Origin: Alistipes sp.
GTDB lineage: Bacteria; Bacteroidota; Bacteroidia; Bacteroidales; Rikenellaceae
Assembly (NCBI GenBank): GCA_017624955.1
Contig: JAGAMA010000025.1
Location: 1-64,000 of the forward strand
Direction: 5' to 3'
DNA: 64,000 nucleotides
Shown in pieces: positions 54,817-63,905 of this stretch (position 1 is the stretch's first letter; each line of letters begins with the position of its first letter). Both the position numbers and the translations under genes were made by a program. A model generated the notes under the pieces. The model was not told the DNA's origin, made no database searches, and saw only the letters and a program-made list of their open reading frames with translations.

Positions 54817-56890
54817 AGCAACCTGGATCTGGTACCCGGGCGACTACGAGATTTGGCTCGGCAACAAGATGAACAACCGCCGCACGGAGCGCGGTGCCTT
54901 CTTTCCTCCGTTCTGGAAGACCGATTCGCACTTCGTGACGGTCGAGTTTTCGACCGTGGTCGAGCTGGCCGAGGAGGAGGAGATTTATATCGCTGCCGAG
55001 GGTATCTTCAACATTAAGATCGACGGCAAGCTGCAGTTCGGCATGCCCGAAAAGTTCCTGCTTCCGGCCGGAAAGCACAACCTGAATATCAAGGTGTGGA
55101 ATCAGGCCACGCCGCCGGCACTCTATGTCGAGGGTAAGAGGGTCTATACCGATGCTTCGTGGCGTGTTACGTTCGAGGATAAGGAGTGGATCGACGAGAG
55201 CGGCAAAGCCAGCGACACGTCGGCTACGATCTATATGCAGGCCGGCGCATGGAATTTCGGCCGTGAGGAGCGCCCCTCGGCCTATAAACTCTGCCGCGAG
55301 GCCCTGCCGGCCGTAGCGGTGACGGAGGTCGGGGATGGTAAGCTCTATGACTTTGGCCGTGAGACCTTTGGCTACCTCGTTTTGGAGGGTGTCGAGGGCG
55401 AGGGCGAGGTGGCCGTTTACTACGGCGAGAGCCCCGAGGAGGCGCAGGATAAAGACTTCTGCGAGACACTCGACCGCATCTGCTTCGAAGCCACGACGAT
55501 TACCGACCTGGCTACGGGTAAGAGGGTGGAGCGCACGGCGCGTTATGTGTTCGATAACAGCAAGGCGCTGCGCTACGTCTATGTCGAGTGTGCGGGTGCT
55601 AGGCCTGCGGGCGTATCGCTCGAGTATGAGTATGCCCCCGTTCTCTATCGCGGCTCGTTTAAGTCGAGTGACGAGGAGCTGAACCGCATCTGGGAGATTG
55701 GTGCCTACACGATGCACCTCACCACGCGCGAGTTCTTCATCGACGGCATCAAGCGCGACCGCTGGGTGTGGAGTGGCGATGCCGTGCAGAGCTACCTGAT
55801 GAACTACTACCTCTTCTTCGATTCGGAGTGCGTGAAGCGTACGACGTGGTTGTTGCGCGGTAAAGATCCCGTGACGGCCCACACGAATACGATCATGGAC
55901 TACACCTTCTATTGGTTCATCGGCATCTACGACTACTATATGTACACGGGCGATCGTGCCTTCGTCAAGCAGATCTACCCCCGCATGCAGACCATGATGG
56001 AGTATGTGCTGGGTCGCACGAACAGCCGCGGCATGGTCGAGGGCATGACGGGCGACTGGGTCTTTGTCGATTGGGCCGATGGCTACCTCGACAAGAAGGG
56101 CGAGCTGGCCGTGGAGCAGGTGCTCCTCTGCAAGAGTCTCGAGACGATGGCTCTGTGTGCCGCCCTGGCCGAGGTGGAGGAGGATATCCCGACCTACGAA
56201 AAGTTGGCTGCCGACCTGCGCGCCAAGCTCCTGCCTACGTTCTGGAACGAGGCCAAGCAGGCGATGGTGCACAACTGCGTCGAGGGTGAGCAGTCGGAGG
56301 CTGTGACGCGCTACGCCAATATGTTTGCCACCTTCTTCGGCTATCTGTCGCAGGAGCAGCAACAGCAGATTAAGCACTCGGTGTTGCTCAACGACGAGAT
56401 TCTGAAGATCACGACCCCCTATATGCGCTTCTACGAGCTGGAGGCACTCTGCGTGCTGGGCGAGCAGGAGGCCGTCATGGGCGAGATGAAGGATTATTGG
56501 GGCGGCATGCTCCGCGAGGGTGCCACCTCGTTCTGGGAGAAGTATAACCCCACGGAGAGCGGTACGCAACACCTGGCCATGTATGGCCGTCCCTACGGCA
56601 AGAGCCTCTGCCACGCCTGGGGCGCTTCGCCGATCTACCTCCTGGGTCGCTACTACCTCGGCGTGAAGCCCACGAAGGCGGGCTACGCAAGCTATGAGGT
56701 GCGCCCGACACTGGGCGGCTTGGCGTGGATGGAGGGCACGATCCCGACTCCGAACGGCGAGATTCGCGTGAAGATGGACAGAAAGTCGATCTCGGTCTAT
56801 GCCACCGAGGGCGAGGGCGTGCTGTACCTCCCGACGGGCGGCGATCCGATCCGTATCGAGTGTGGCAAAGAATTGACAATTAACTACTAA
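54800..56890 (+). CDS. GH78-family alpha-L-rhamnosidase, apparently cytosolic
   Basis: A 696-residue GH78 protein without a signal peptide. It starts with a beta-sandwich (TWIWYPGDYEIWLGNKMNNR) and continues into an alpha/alpha barrel containing FFIDGIKRDRWVWSGDAV, the usual acidic catalytic segment, and EKYNPTESGTQHL with SLCHAWGASPIYLLGRYY. It resembles BT1001 of B. thetaiotaomicron, an RG-II rhamnosidase. The start may be 54800 or 54806; both are after a GTG-rich run with no clear ribosome site and overlap the MFS stop. Lack of export together with the overlap points to intracellular cleavage of an imported rhamnoside. Confidence 0.87.
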   Translation: MAMTSKATWIWYPGDYEIWLGNKMNNRRTERGAFFPPFWKTDSHFVTVEFSTVVELAEEEEIYIAAEGIFNIKIDGKLQFGMPEKFLLPAGKHNLNIKVWNQATPPALYVEGKRVYTDASWRVTFEDKEWIDESGKASDTSATIYMQAGAWNFGREERPSAYKLCREALPAVAVTEVGDGKLYDFGRETFGYLVLEGVEGEGEVAVYYGESPEEAQDKDFCETLDRICFEATTITDLATGKRVERTARYVFDNSKALRYVYVECAGARPAGVSLEYEYAPVLYRGSFKSSDEELNRIWEIGAYTMHLTTREFFIDGIKRDRWVWSGDAVQSYLMNYYLFFDSECVKRTTWLLRGKDPVTAHTNTIMDYTFYWFIGIYDYYMYTGDRAFVKQIYPRMQTMMEYVLGRTNSRGMVEGMTGDWVFVDWADGYLDKKGELAVEQVLLCKSLETMALCAALAEVEEDIPTYEKLAADLRAKLLPTFWNEAKQAMVHNCVEGEQSEAVTRYANMFATFFGYLSQEQQQQIKHSVLLNDEILKITTPYMRFYELEALCVLGEQEAVMGEMKDYWGGMLREGATSFWEKYNPTESGTQHLAMYGRPYGKSLCHAWGASPIYLLGRYYLGVKPTKAGYASYEVRPTLGGLAWMEGTIPTPNGEIRVKMDRKSISVYATEGEGVLYLPTGGDPIRIECGKELTINY

Positions 56891-56902
56891 CAAGAAAATA
56901 CC

Positions 56903-59563
56903 ATGAAACATTGCAAGACGATCTTTTGGGCGCTGCTGGCTGCCGTGATGATGACCGCCTGCGCCAAACCGATTGTAAAAATCACGCTGCCCGAGAACCC
57001 CTCGGAGCAGACCCTCTTTGCCGCCGAGCACCTGACGGAGGCTCTGGAGGCCCACGGCTATGTCGTAGCCGAGGAGGCCGATCAGGCAATCACGCTTCAG
57101 CTGGGTGCCGAGGGGCTGAAGAAGGAGGGTTTCCGCATCGAGAACGACGGTAAGACGATCTCGGTGACGGGTCACGATGCGAACGGCCTGCTCTATGGCT
57201 GCCGTGAGCTGATCGACCGCCTGGAGGCCGAGGGCAAGCTCAACGCCCCCGAGCTGATGGAGGATGCCCCCGAGATGGTGCTGCGCGGAACATGTATCGG
57301 TGTGCAGAAGACCTACTACCTGCCCGGTCGCACGGTCTATGAGTACCCCTACACGCCCGAGAGCTTCCCCTGGTTCTACGATAAGGAGCTGTGGATCAAG
57401 TACCTCGATATGCTCGTGAAGAACCGCATGAACTCGGTTTATCTCTGGAACGGCCACCCCTTTGCTTCGCTCGTGAAGCTCGATGATTACCCCTTCGCCG
57501 TGGAGGTGGACGACGAGACCTTCCGCAAGAACGAGGAGATGTTCTCGTTCCTGACGCACGAGGCCTCGAAGCGCGGTATCTTCGTGATTCAGATGTTCTA
57601 CAACATCCTGCTGTCGAAACCCTTTGCCGAGCACTACGGCATGAAGACGCAGGATCGCAACCGCCCGATTACGCCCCTGGTGGCCGACTACACGCGCAAG
57701 AGCATCACGGCCTTCGTGGCCAAGTACCCCAACGTGGGTCTGTTGTGCTGCCTGGGCGAGGCGATGGCTACGCACGAGGACGATGTGGAGTGGTTTACGA
57801 AGGTCGTCCTGCCCGGTGTGAAGGATGGTTTGAAGGAGATTGGTCGCACGGATGAGCCTCCCGTATTGCTGCGTGCCCACGACACGAATTGCCAGATGGT
57901 GATGGATGCCGCGCTGCCGATCTACAAGAACCTCTACACGATGCACAAGTACACCGGCGAGTCGCTGACGACCTACACCCCCGGTGGTCCGTGGGGTCAG
58001 ATTCACAAGGATCTGTCGGCGCTTGGCTCGACCCACATTTCGAATGTTCACATCCTGGCCAACCTGGAGCCTTTCCGTTGGTCGTCGCCCGACTTTACGC
58101 AGAAGACCGTGCAGGCGATGCACGACGTACACGGCGCAAACGCCCTGCACCTCTATCCGCAGGCTTCGTATTGGGATTGGCCCTACACGGCCGACAAGAC
58201 GGCTGATGGCGAGCGCCTTATGCAGCTCGACCGCGATTGGGCCTGGTATGAGCAGTGGGGTCGCTACGCCTGGAATTGCCGCCGCGACCGTGCCGAGGAG
58301 ATCGCCTATTGGGATAAGACCTTCGGCGAGAAGTTTGGCGTAAGCCCGAAGCAGGGCGCTGCCATCCGCGAGGCCTTCGAGGAGGCGGGTGAGATTGCCC
58401 CCAAGACGTTGCGCCGCTTCGGTATCACGGAGGGTAACCGCCAGACCCTCTTGCTGGGTATGTTCATGAGCCAGCTGGTCAATCCCTATAAATATACGGT
58501 CTATCCGGGCTTCTACGAGAGTTGCGGCCCTGCAGGTGAGAAGCTCATCGAGTGGGTGGAGAAGGAGTGGAAAAAGCAGCCCCATGTCGAGAATGGCGAG
58601 TTCCCGCTCGATATCGTGGAGCAGTGCATTGCCCACGGCGATAAGGCTGTAGCCGCCATCGACCGCGTGAAGCCCCGCATGAACAAGGAGGAGTTCGCCC
58701 GCGTGAAGAACGACATCTACTGCTACCGCGCCTTCGCCTACGCCTTCTATTGGAAGGTCAAGGCGGCTCGTGAGGTGCTGAACTACCAGTGGAGTAAGGA
58801 GATTCACTACCTCGACGAGGCAGTGCCCCTGTTGGAGAAGAGCCTCGAGTGGTATCGCACGCTGGTCGATCTGACGAAGGATAGCTACCTCTATGCCAAC
58901 AGTATGCAGACCCAGCAGCGCCGCATCCCGATCAGTGGTGCCGATGGTAAGAATAAGACCTGGGAGGAGCTGCTGCCCCACTACGAGCAGGAGTATGAGG
59001 CGCTGAAGGCCAATATCGAGTTGCTCAAAAACAGCGATCAGAGCGCCGAGGTGGAGATTACGCCCGCGACGAATGCCGAGGTCAGTCTCAAGGGTAGCTG
59101 GCAGCGTGTCAGCTTCGCGGAGGGTATCTCGCCCTTCGTGGATCGCAAGGAGCTCACGGTGGAGGCGCTGGCTCCCGAGCTGAAGGGGTTGAAGGGCTTT
59201 GTCTTCGACGGCGAGAAGAAGCGCTCGGAGGCTACGACCTTCAACTTTAGCTGCACGAAGCCCGTGAAGCTCCTGGTGGGCTACTTCAAGGGCGACAACA
59301 AGCGCTTCGCGCAGGCTCCGAAGCTCGAGATCGATGCCTCGGCCAACGACTATGGCCAGGCCGAGCCGCTGCTGCAGAATGCCGTGGCGGTGAAGAATTG
59401 GGGTGTGGCCAACATCCACGCCTACCACTTCGAGGCGGGTGAGCACTCGCTGACTCTGCCGCGTGGCTTCCTGCTCGTGGCCGGCTTTACGGCGGACGAT
59501 GTGAAGGGCCGCAATGTAGGTTTGGCTGGTGCGGATGATACGCCCGACTGGTTATTCTACTAG
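56903..59563 (+). CDS. GH138-like lipoprotein (putative RG-II alpha-galacturonidase)
   Basis: An 886-residue lipoprotein (lipobox MTAC, Cys20). Residues about 25-110 form a GH20b/GH67-type N-terminal domain (EQTLFAAEHLTEALEAHGYV, GLLYGCRELIDRL). A TIM barrel follows (about 120-480), with KNRMNSVYLWNGHPF, CCLGEAMATHED and LLRAHDTNCQMV as acidic candidate regions. Then come helices and a C-terminal beta-sandwich. In B. thetaiotaomicron the gene next to the GH137-GH2 enzyme BT0996 is BT0997, the founding GH138 alpha-galacturonidase; the same adjacency here is my main reason. Confidence in the exact family is moderate. Confidence 0.68.
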   Translation: MKHCKTIFWALLAAVMMTACAKPIVKITLPENPSEQTLFAAEHLTEALEAHGYVVAEEADQAITLQLGAEGLKKEGFRIENDGKTISVTGHDANGLLYGCRELIDRLEAEGKLNAPELMEDAPEMVLRGTCIGVQKTYYLPGRTVYEYPYTPESFPWFYDKELWIKYLDMLVKNRMNSVYLWNGHPFASLVKLDDYPFAVEVDDETFRKNEEMFSFLTHEASKRGIFVIQMFYNILLSKPFAEHYGMKTQDRNRPITPLVADYTRKSITAFVAKYPNVGLLCCLGEAMATHEDDVEWFTKVVLPGVKDGLKEIGRTDEPPVLLRAHDTNCQMVMDAALPIYKNLYTMHKYTGESLTTYTPGGPWGQIHKDLSALGSTHISNVHILANLEPFRWSSPDFTQKTVQAMHDVHGANALHLYPQASYWDWPYTADKTADGERLMQLDRDWAWYEQWGRYAWNCRRDRAEEIAYWDKTFGEKFGVSPKQGAAIREAFEEAGEIAPKTLRRFGITEGNRQTLLLGMFMSQLVNPYKYTVYPGFYESCGPAGEKLIEWVEKEWKKQPHVENGEFPLDIVEQCIAHGDKAVAAIDRVKPRMNKEEFARVKNDIYCYRAFAYAFYWKVKAAREVLNYQWSKEIHYLDEAVPLLEKSLEWYRTLVDLTKDSYLYANSMQTQQRRIPISGADGKNKTWEELLPHYEQEYEALKANIELLKNSDQSAEVEITPATNAEVSLKGSWQRVSFAEGISPFVDRKELTVEALAPELKGLKGFVFDGEKKRSEATTFNFSCTKPVKLLVGYFKGDNKRFAQAPKLEIDASANDYGQAEPLLQNAVAVKNWGVANIHAYHFEAGEHSLTLPRGFLLVAGFTADDVKGRNVGLAGADDTPDWLFY

Positions 59564-59703
59564 AAAGTGCCTAACAAGGTGATTTCTGCGTTACGCTGGC
59601 GTGAGAAATCCTCACATACGCTTTAGTATGCTGCGGTTTCTCACGCTGCGCAAGCCTTGAAATCCCGCTTGTTATCCACTTTCATCATCCTTGTTAGCAT
59701 GAA
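59564..59703. repeat. Long palindromic repeat, variable-stem family, copy 3
   Basis: An imperfect palindrome that begins right after the preceding stop codon. Outer arms GAAAGTG-CC-TAACAAG-GT-GATTT and the partner around 59659-59681 pair over about 20 bases. Conserved internal segments CTGCGTTACGCT and CGCAAGCCTTG follow, then inner arms CGTGAGAAA (59600-59608) and TTTCTCACG (59637-59645), then the apex CATAC/GTATG (59615-59630). It is flanked by a 10-base direct repeat ATTCTACTAG (59554-59563 and 59704-59713), the first copy containing the stop codon. Confidence 0.8.
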
Positions 59704-59714
59704 ATTCTACTAGC

Positions 59715-62700
59715 ATGAAAAAACAATTGATCCTGCTCTTCGCAGCAGCTCTCTTTACGCTTTCTGTTTCGGCCCAGCGACATGTTTCGCAGGAGCGCAT
59801 GGCCGAGGTCTATGAGGAGGCTCGCACCCCCTATAAATATGGCCTGGTGATCGCCCCCGAAACGAACAACGCCAAGATCGACTGCCCGACCCTCTTCCGC
59901 GAAGGCGACAAATGGTACATGACCTATGTCCTCTACAACGGTAAGGGGGCGAAGGATGGCCGTGGCTACGAAACCTACCTGGCCGAGAGCGAGAACCTCT
60001 TGGAGTGGAAAACCCTGGGCAAAGTCCTGGAGTGGCCCGAAAAGGGGTGGGATATGAATCAACGTGGCGGATTCCCCGCTTTAGTCGATATGGAGTGGGG
60101 CGGGTCGTATGAGCTGCAGCAGTTCAAGAACCGTCGCTGGATGACCTACATCGGTGGCGCAGGCCGTGGCTATGAGGCGGTGGAGGCACCGCTCAACATC
60201 GGCCTGGCATGGACGAAGCAGGATCCCACGGAGGCCCACCCGTGGCAGACCCCTAAAGGACCGATTCTCTCCATCGAGGATGAGGATGTGCAGTGGTGGG
60301 AGAGCCTCGTGCAGTATAAGAGCATGGTCTATTGGGATCGCTCGGAGACGCTTGGTGCACCCTTTGTGATGTACTACAACGCAGGCGGCAAGAATCCCGA
60401 GACGGGCTACAAGGGTGAGCGCATCGGCATCGCCCTGTCGAAGGATATGAAGAAGTGGGAGCGCTATGCCGGCAACCCGATCTTCTCGCACGAGGCACAA
60501 GGCACGATCACGGGCGATGCCCAGATTGTGAAGATGGGCGATGTGTATGTGATGTTCTACTTCTCGGCCTTCAATCCTGCGCGCCCCTACCTGGCCTACA
60601 ACACCTTCGCCTGCAGCTATGACCTGGTAACCTGGGACGATTGGCAGGGCGACGATTTGATCTACCCGACGAAGCCCTATGACGAGATGTTTGCCCATAA
60701 GAGCTTTGTCGTAAAGCACGACGGGGTGGTTTACCACTTCTATTGTGCCGTCAATAACGACGAGCAGCGTGGTATTGCCGTTGCGACGAGCCGCCCGATG
60801 GGGCGTTCGAAGGTGCACTTCGTAGCCCCCGAGCGTAAGCAGCGCCGCGAGGTGAAGGAGCTCTCGGAGGGGTGGACCACCTGGCTCGACGGGAAGGACG
60901 ATACGCGCCAAACGGTCGCCGTGCCCCATAATTGGGACGACTACTACGGCTACCGCCAGCTCCTGCACGGCAACCTGCACGGCACGGCGCATTACGAGAA
61001 GCGTTTCGAGGTCGTCACGCTCACGGGCAAGCGCGCCTTCCTGCACTTTGAGGGTGTCGGTACCTATGCCACGATCACGCTCAACGGCAAGGCCCTGGGT
61101 CGTCATCCCGTGGGGCGCACGGTGCTCTCGCTCGATGTGACGGAGGCGCTGCGCGAGGGCGAAAACCTCCTACAAGTGAAGGCCGAACACCCCGAGCTGA
61201 TTGCCGATATGCCGTGGATCTGCGGTGGTTGCTCGTCGGAGGTGGGCTTCAGCGAGGGTTCGCAGCCGCTCGGCATCTTCCGCCCCGTGAAGTTGGAGCT
61301 TACGGACGAGATTCGCATCGAGCCCTTCGGTGTCCACATCTGGAACGAGGGTGACAATAAAACCGTACACATCAAGACCGAGATCAAGAACTACGGCACG
61401 ACCCGCGAGACGGTGCAGCTGGTCAATAAGTTTGCTACGGCGATCGGTGGGCAGGTCTTCCGCCTCGTGGAGGAGGTGACCTTGGATGCCGGCGAAACAA
61501 AGACGGTACACCAGACGGCTACAGTCGAGGATGCCCACCTCTGGTCGCCCGAGGATCCCTACCTCTACAAACTCGCCACGATGATTAAGCGTGACGGCGG
61601 CAAGCGCACCACGGATGAGATTTCGACCCCCTACGGTATCCGCACCTTCTCGTGGCCCGTCTTCCGCAAGGATGGCGATAACCGCCTCTATGTCAATGGC
61701 AAGCCGACCTTTGTGAATGGTGTCTGCGAGTATGAGCATCAGTTTGGCCGGAGCCACGCCTTCTCGCACGAGCAGGTCGCAGCCCGCGTGAAACAGATGC
61801 GCGCGGCGGGCTTCAACGCCTTCCGCGATGCCCACCAGCCTCACCACCTCGACTACCAGGGCTATTGGGATAAGTACGGCATCCTCTTCTGGACACAGCT
61901 TTCGGCCCATGTCTGGTACGATACGCCGGAATTCCGCGGCAACTTCAAGACGATGCTTCGCCGTTGGGTCAAGGAGCGCAGAAACTCCCCCTCGGTGATG
62001 CTGTGGGGCTTGCAGAACGAGTCGGTGCTGCCGCGCGACTTTGCCGAGGAGTGTGTCGAAATTATCCGCGAAATGGACCCCACGAGCGCCACGATGCGCC
62101 CCGTGACGACCTGCAACGGCGGTGTCGGTACGGATTGGAATGTGGTGCAGAACTGGAGCGGAACCTATGGCGGTAACCTCTTCAACTACGGCAACGAGCT
62201 TGCCGAGGAGGATCAGCTCCTCAATGGCGAGTATGGTGCGTGGCGTACGACGGGCTTCCACGAAGAGCCGCAGGCCTTCGACCCGGCCGGTTCGTGGAAC
62301 GAGAACCGCATGACCCTGTTGATGGAGACCAAGGTGCGCCTGGCGCACGAAAACCGCGACCGCCTGATCGGCCAGTATCAGTGGATCTATTCGAGCCACG
62401 ACAACCCGGGTCGTCGTCAGCCCGAGGAGGGATATCGCACGATCGACAAGGTGGGTCCCTTTAATAATAAGGGTCTGGTGACCCCCTGGGAGGAGCCGAA
62501 CGATGTCTATTACATGTACCAGGCCAACTACACCTCGCCCGATAAGAGCCCGATGGTCTACCTCACGTCGCACACCTGGGCCGACCGCTTCGATGCCCCG
62601 CGTCGTGCCACGATCGAGGCCTACTCGAACTGCGATTCGGTGCTGCTGTACAACGATGCGGTGGATAACAAGGCGCTGTTCCTGGGTCGCAAGCTCCAGC

Positions 62701-63896
62701 ACGGCATCGGTACGCACTTTACCTGGGAGCACCGCAAGGTGCGCTACAATGTGTTGCGCGCCGTGGGTTACTATGGCGGCAAGGCCGTAGCGGAGGATGT
62801 GTTGGTGTTGAACAATTTGGAGCAGGCTCCCAACTTCGAGGCCCTCTACCGCGACGTGGAACCGCTCACGGAGGGTGCTGCGGGCTATAACTACCTCTAC
62901 CGCGTGAATTGCGGTGGCGATCGCTACACCGACTCGTTCGGCCAGAAGTGGGACACGGATGATCAGCGCTATTCGCGGTCGTGGAGCGAGGATTTCAAGG
63001 GCCTTTCGCCCTACCTGGCCAGCCAGCGTGTGACCTACGATCCGATTCGCGGCACGCGCGATTGGAAGCTCTTCCAGACCTTCCGCTGGGGTCGTCATAA
63101 GCTGAACTACCGCTTTGCGGTGCCCGATGGCCGTTACCGCGTTGAGCTCTACTTCGTCGAGCCGTGGCACGGTACGGGTGGCTCGTGGGGTACGGATTGT
63201 GAGGGGCTGCGCATCTTCGATGTGGCCGTGAATGGCAAGACGGTGGTCGATGACCTCGACATTTGGGCCGAGAAGGGGCACGACGGTGCGCTGAAGGTGG
63301 TTGTGGAGGCCGAGGCTGCGGATGGCGAGCTGAAGATCGACTTCCCGGAGGTTAAGGCGGGTCAGGCCGTGATTTCGGCCATCGCCATCGCCACGACCGA
63401 CCGCACGGCAAAGGTTGAGCCGATGGCGGCTTCGACCTGGAGCTGGGCGAAGGCCGAGAAGGAGGTGATGGATAAGACCCCGAAGGAGTTGCTGCCCGCT
63501 GAGCCCGTAACGCGCCCGACCGATACCTACGAGGCGGAGCAGGCTGCCGTGGAGGGTGAGCACCACATCGAGCTGCTGCGCAAGAAGGAGGGTGTCTTCT
63601 TCGATGGCGCGAAGGGGCGCATCGAGTGGACCGTGCAGACGGGTCTGGCACAGGTCTATGCCTTCCGCTTTAAGTATATCAACCCGACGGGCCGACAGGT
63701 GCCGCTCCGCATGCAGCTGATCGACCCCGCAGGGGCTGTTCTGCGCGATCAGGAACTGCTGCTGCCCGACCTGGGCGAGAAGTGGCGCGTGCTGAGCACC
63801 ACCTCGGGAAGCTATATCAATGCAGGTAAATACCGTGTGATTATTTCGGGCGAAGAGATGCAGGGTCTCGGCTTTGAGTCGCTCGATGTTCAATAA
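59715..63896 (+). CDS. Bimodular RG-II enzyme: GH137 (beta-L-arabinofuranosidase) fused to GH2 (beta-glucuronidase type)
   Basis: A 1393-residue exported protein (signal peptide about 20 residues). Residues 30-375 form a five-bladed propeller of GH137/GH43-like type (AKIDCPTLFREGDKWYMTYV, TGDAQIVKMGDVYVMFYFSA). Residues 378-1050 are GH2: sandwich, immunoglobulin-like domain and TIM barrel, with acid/base Glu near 769 (LWGLQNESVLP) and nucleophile Glu near 839 (LLNGEYGAW). Residues about 1063-1235 look like a malectin-type domain and 1270-1393 like a carbohydrate-binding beta-sandwich. This matches BT0996 of B. thetaiotaomicron, which removes arabinofuranose from chain B and glucuronic acid from chain A of RG-II. 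The extra C-terminal modules may be an addition. Confidence 0.87.
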   Translation: MKKQLILLFAAALFTLSVSAQRHVSQERMAEVYEEARTPYKYGLVIAPETNNAKIDCPTLFREGDKWYMTYVLYNGKGAKDGRGYETYLAESENLLEWKTLGKVLEWPEKGWDMNQRGGFPALVDMEWGGSYELQQFKNRRWMTYIGGAGRGYEAVEAPLNIGLAWTKQDPTEAHPWQTPKGPILSIEDEDVQWWESLVQYKSMVYWDRSETLGAPFVMYYNAGGKNPETGYKGERIGIALSKDMKKWERYAGNPIFSHEAQGTITGDAQIVKMGDVYVMFYFSAFNPARPYLAYNTFACSYDLVTWDDWQGDDLIYPTKPYDEMFAHKSFVVKHDGVVYHFYCAVNNDEQRGIAVATSRPMGRSKVHFVAPERKQRREVKELSEGWTTWLDGKDDTRQTVAVPHNWDDYYGYRQLLHGNLHGTAHYEKRFEVVTLTGKRAFLHFEGVGTYATITLNGKALGRHPVGRTVLSLDVTEALREGENLLQVKAEHPELIADMPWICGGCSSEVGFSEGSQPLGIFRPVKLELTDEIRIEPFGVHIWNEGDNKTVHIKTEIKNYGTTRETVQLVNKFATAIGGQVFRLVEEVTLDAGETKTVHQTATVEDAHLWSPEDPYLYKLATMIKRDGGKRTTDEISTPYGIRTFSWPVFRKDGDNRLYVNGKPTFVNGVCEYEHQFGRSHAFSHEQVAARVKQMRAAGFNAFRDAHQPHHLDYQGYWDKYGILFWTQLSAHVWYDTPEFRGNFKTMLRRWVKERRNSPSVMLWGLQNESVLPRDFAEECVEIIREMDPTSATMRPVTTCNGGVGTDWNVVQNWSGTYGGNLFNYGNELAEEDQLLNGEYGAWRTTGFHEEPQAFDPAGSWNENRMTLLMETKVRLAHENRDRLIGQYQWIYSSHDNPGRRQPEEGYRTIDKVGPFNNKGLVTPWEEPNDVYYMYQANYTSPDKSPMVYLTSHTWADRFDAPRRATIEAYSNCDSVLLYNDAVDNKALFLGRKLQHGIGTHFTWEHRKVRYNVLRAVGYYGGKAVAEDVLVLNNLEQAPNFEALYRDVEPLTEGAAGYNYLYRVNCGGDRYTDSFGQKWDTDDQRYSRSWSEDFKGLSPYLASQRVTYDPIRGTRDWKLFQTFRWGRHKLNYRFAVPDGRYRVELYFVEPWHGTGGSWGTDCEGLRIFDVAVNGKTVVDDLDIWAEKGHDGALKVVVEAEAADGELKIDFPEVKAGQAVISAIAIATTDRTAKVEPMAASTWSWAKAEKEVMDKTPKELLPAEPVTRPTDTYEAEQAAVEGEHHIELLRKKEGVFFDGAKGRIEWTVQTGLAQVYAFRFKYINPTGRQVPLRMQLIDPAGAVLRDQELLLPDLGEKWRVLSTTSGSYINAGKYRVIISGEEMQGLGFESLDVQ

Positions 63897-63905
63897 GAGA
63901 TGATT

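Noticed and set aside
54785-59446. A 1553-codon open frame on the minus strand opposite the GH78 and GH138-like genes
   Set aside because: It is rich in Leu, Arg, Val and His with no recognisable domain and runs antisense to two well-supported genes. GC-rich codon use leaves such antisense frames open across this window (also 39372-42557 plus and 61170-63989 minus).
59564-59703. Integron attC site, since GCCTAAC and a GTTAGCA-like end surround the palindrome just after a stop codon
   Set aside because: The right end does not fit GTTRRRY, copies 1 and 2 have neither end, and the neighbouring genes are large operon enzymes, not promoterless cassettes.
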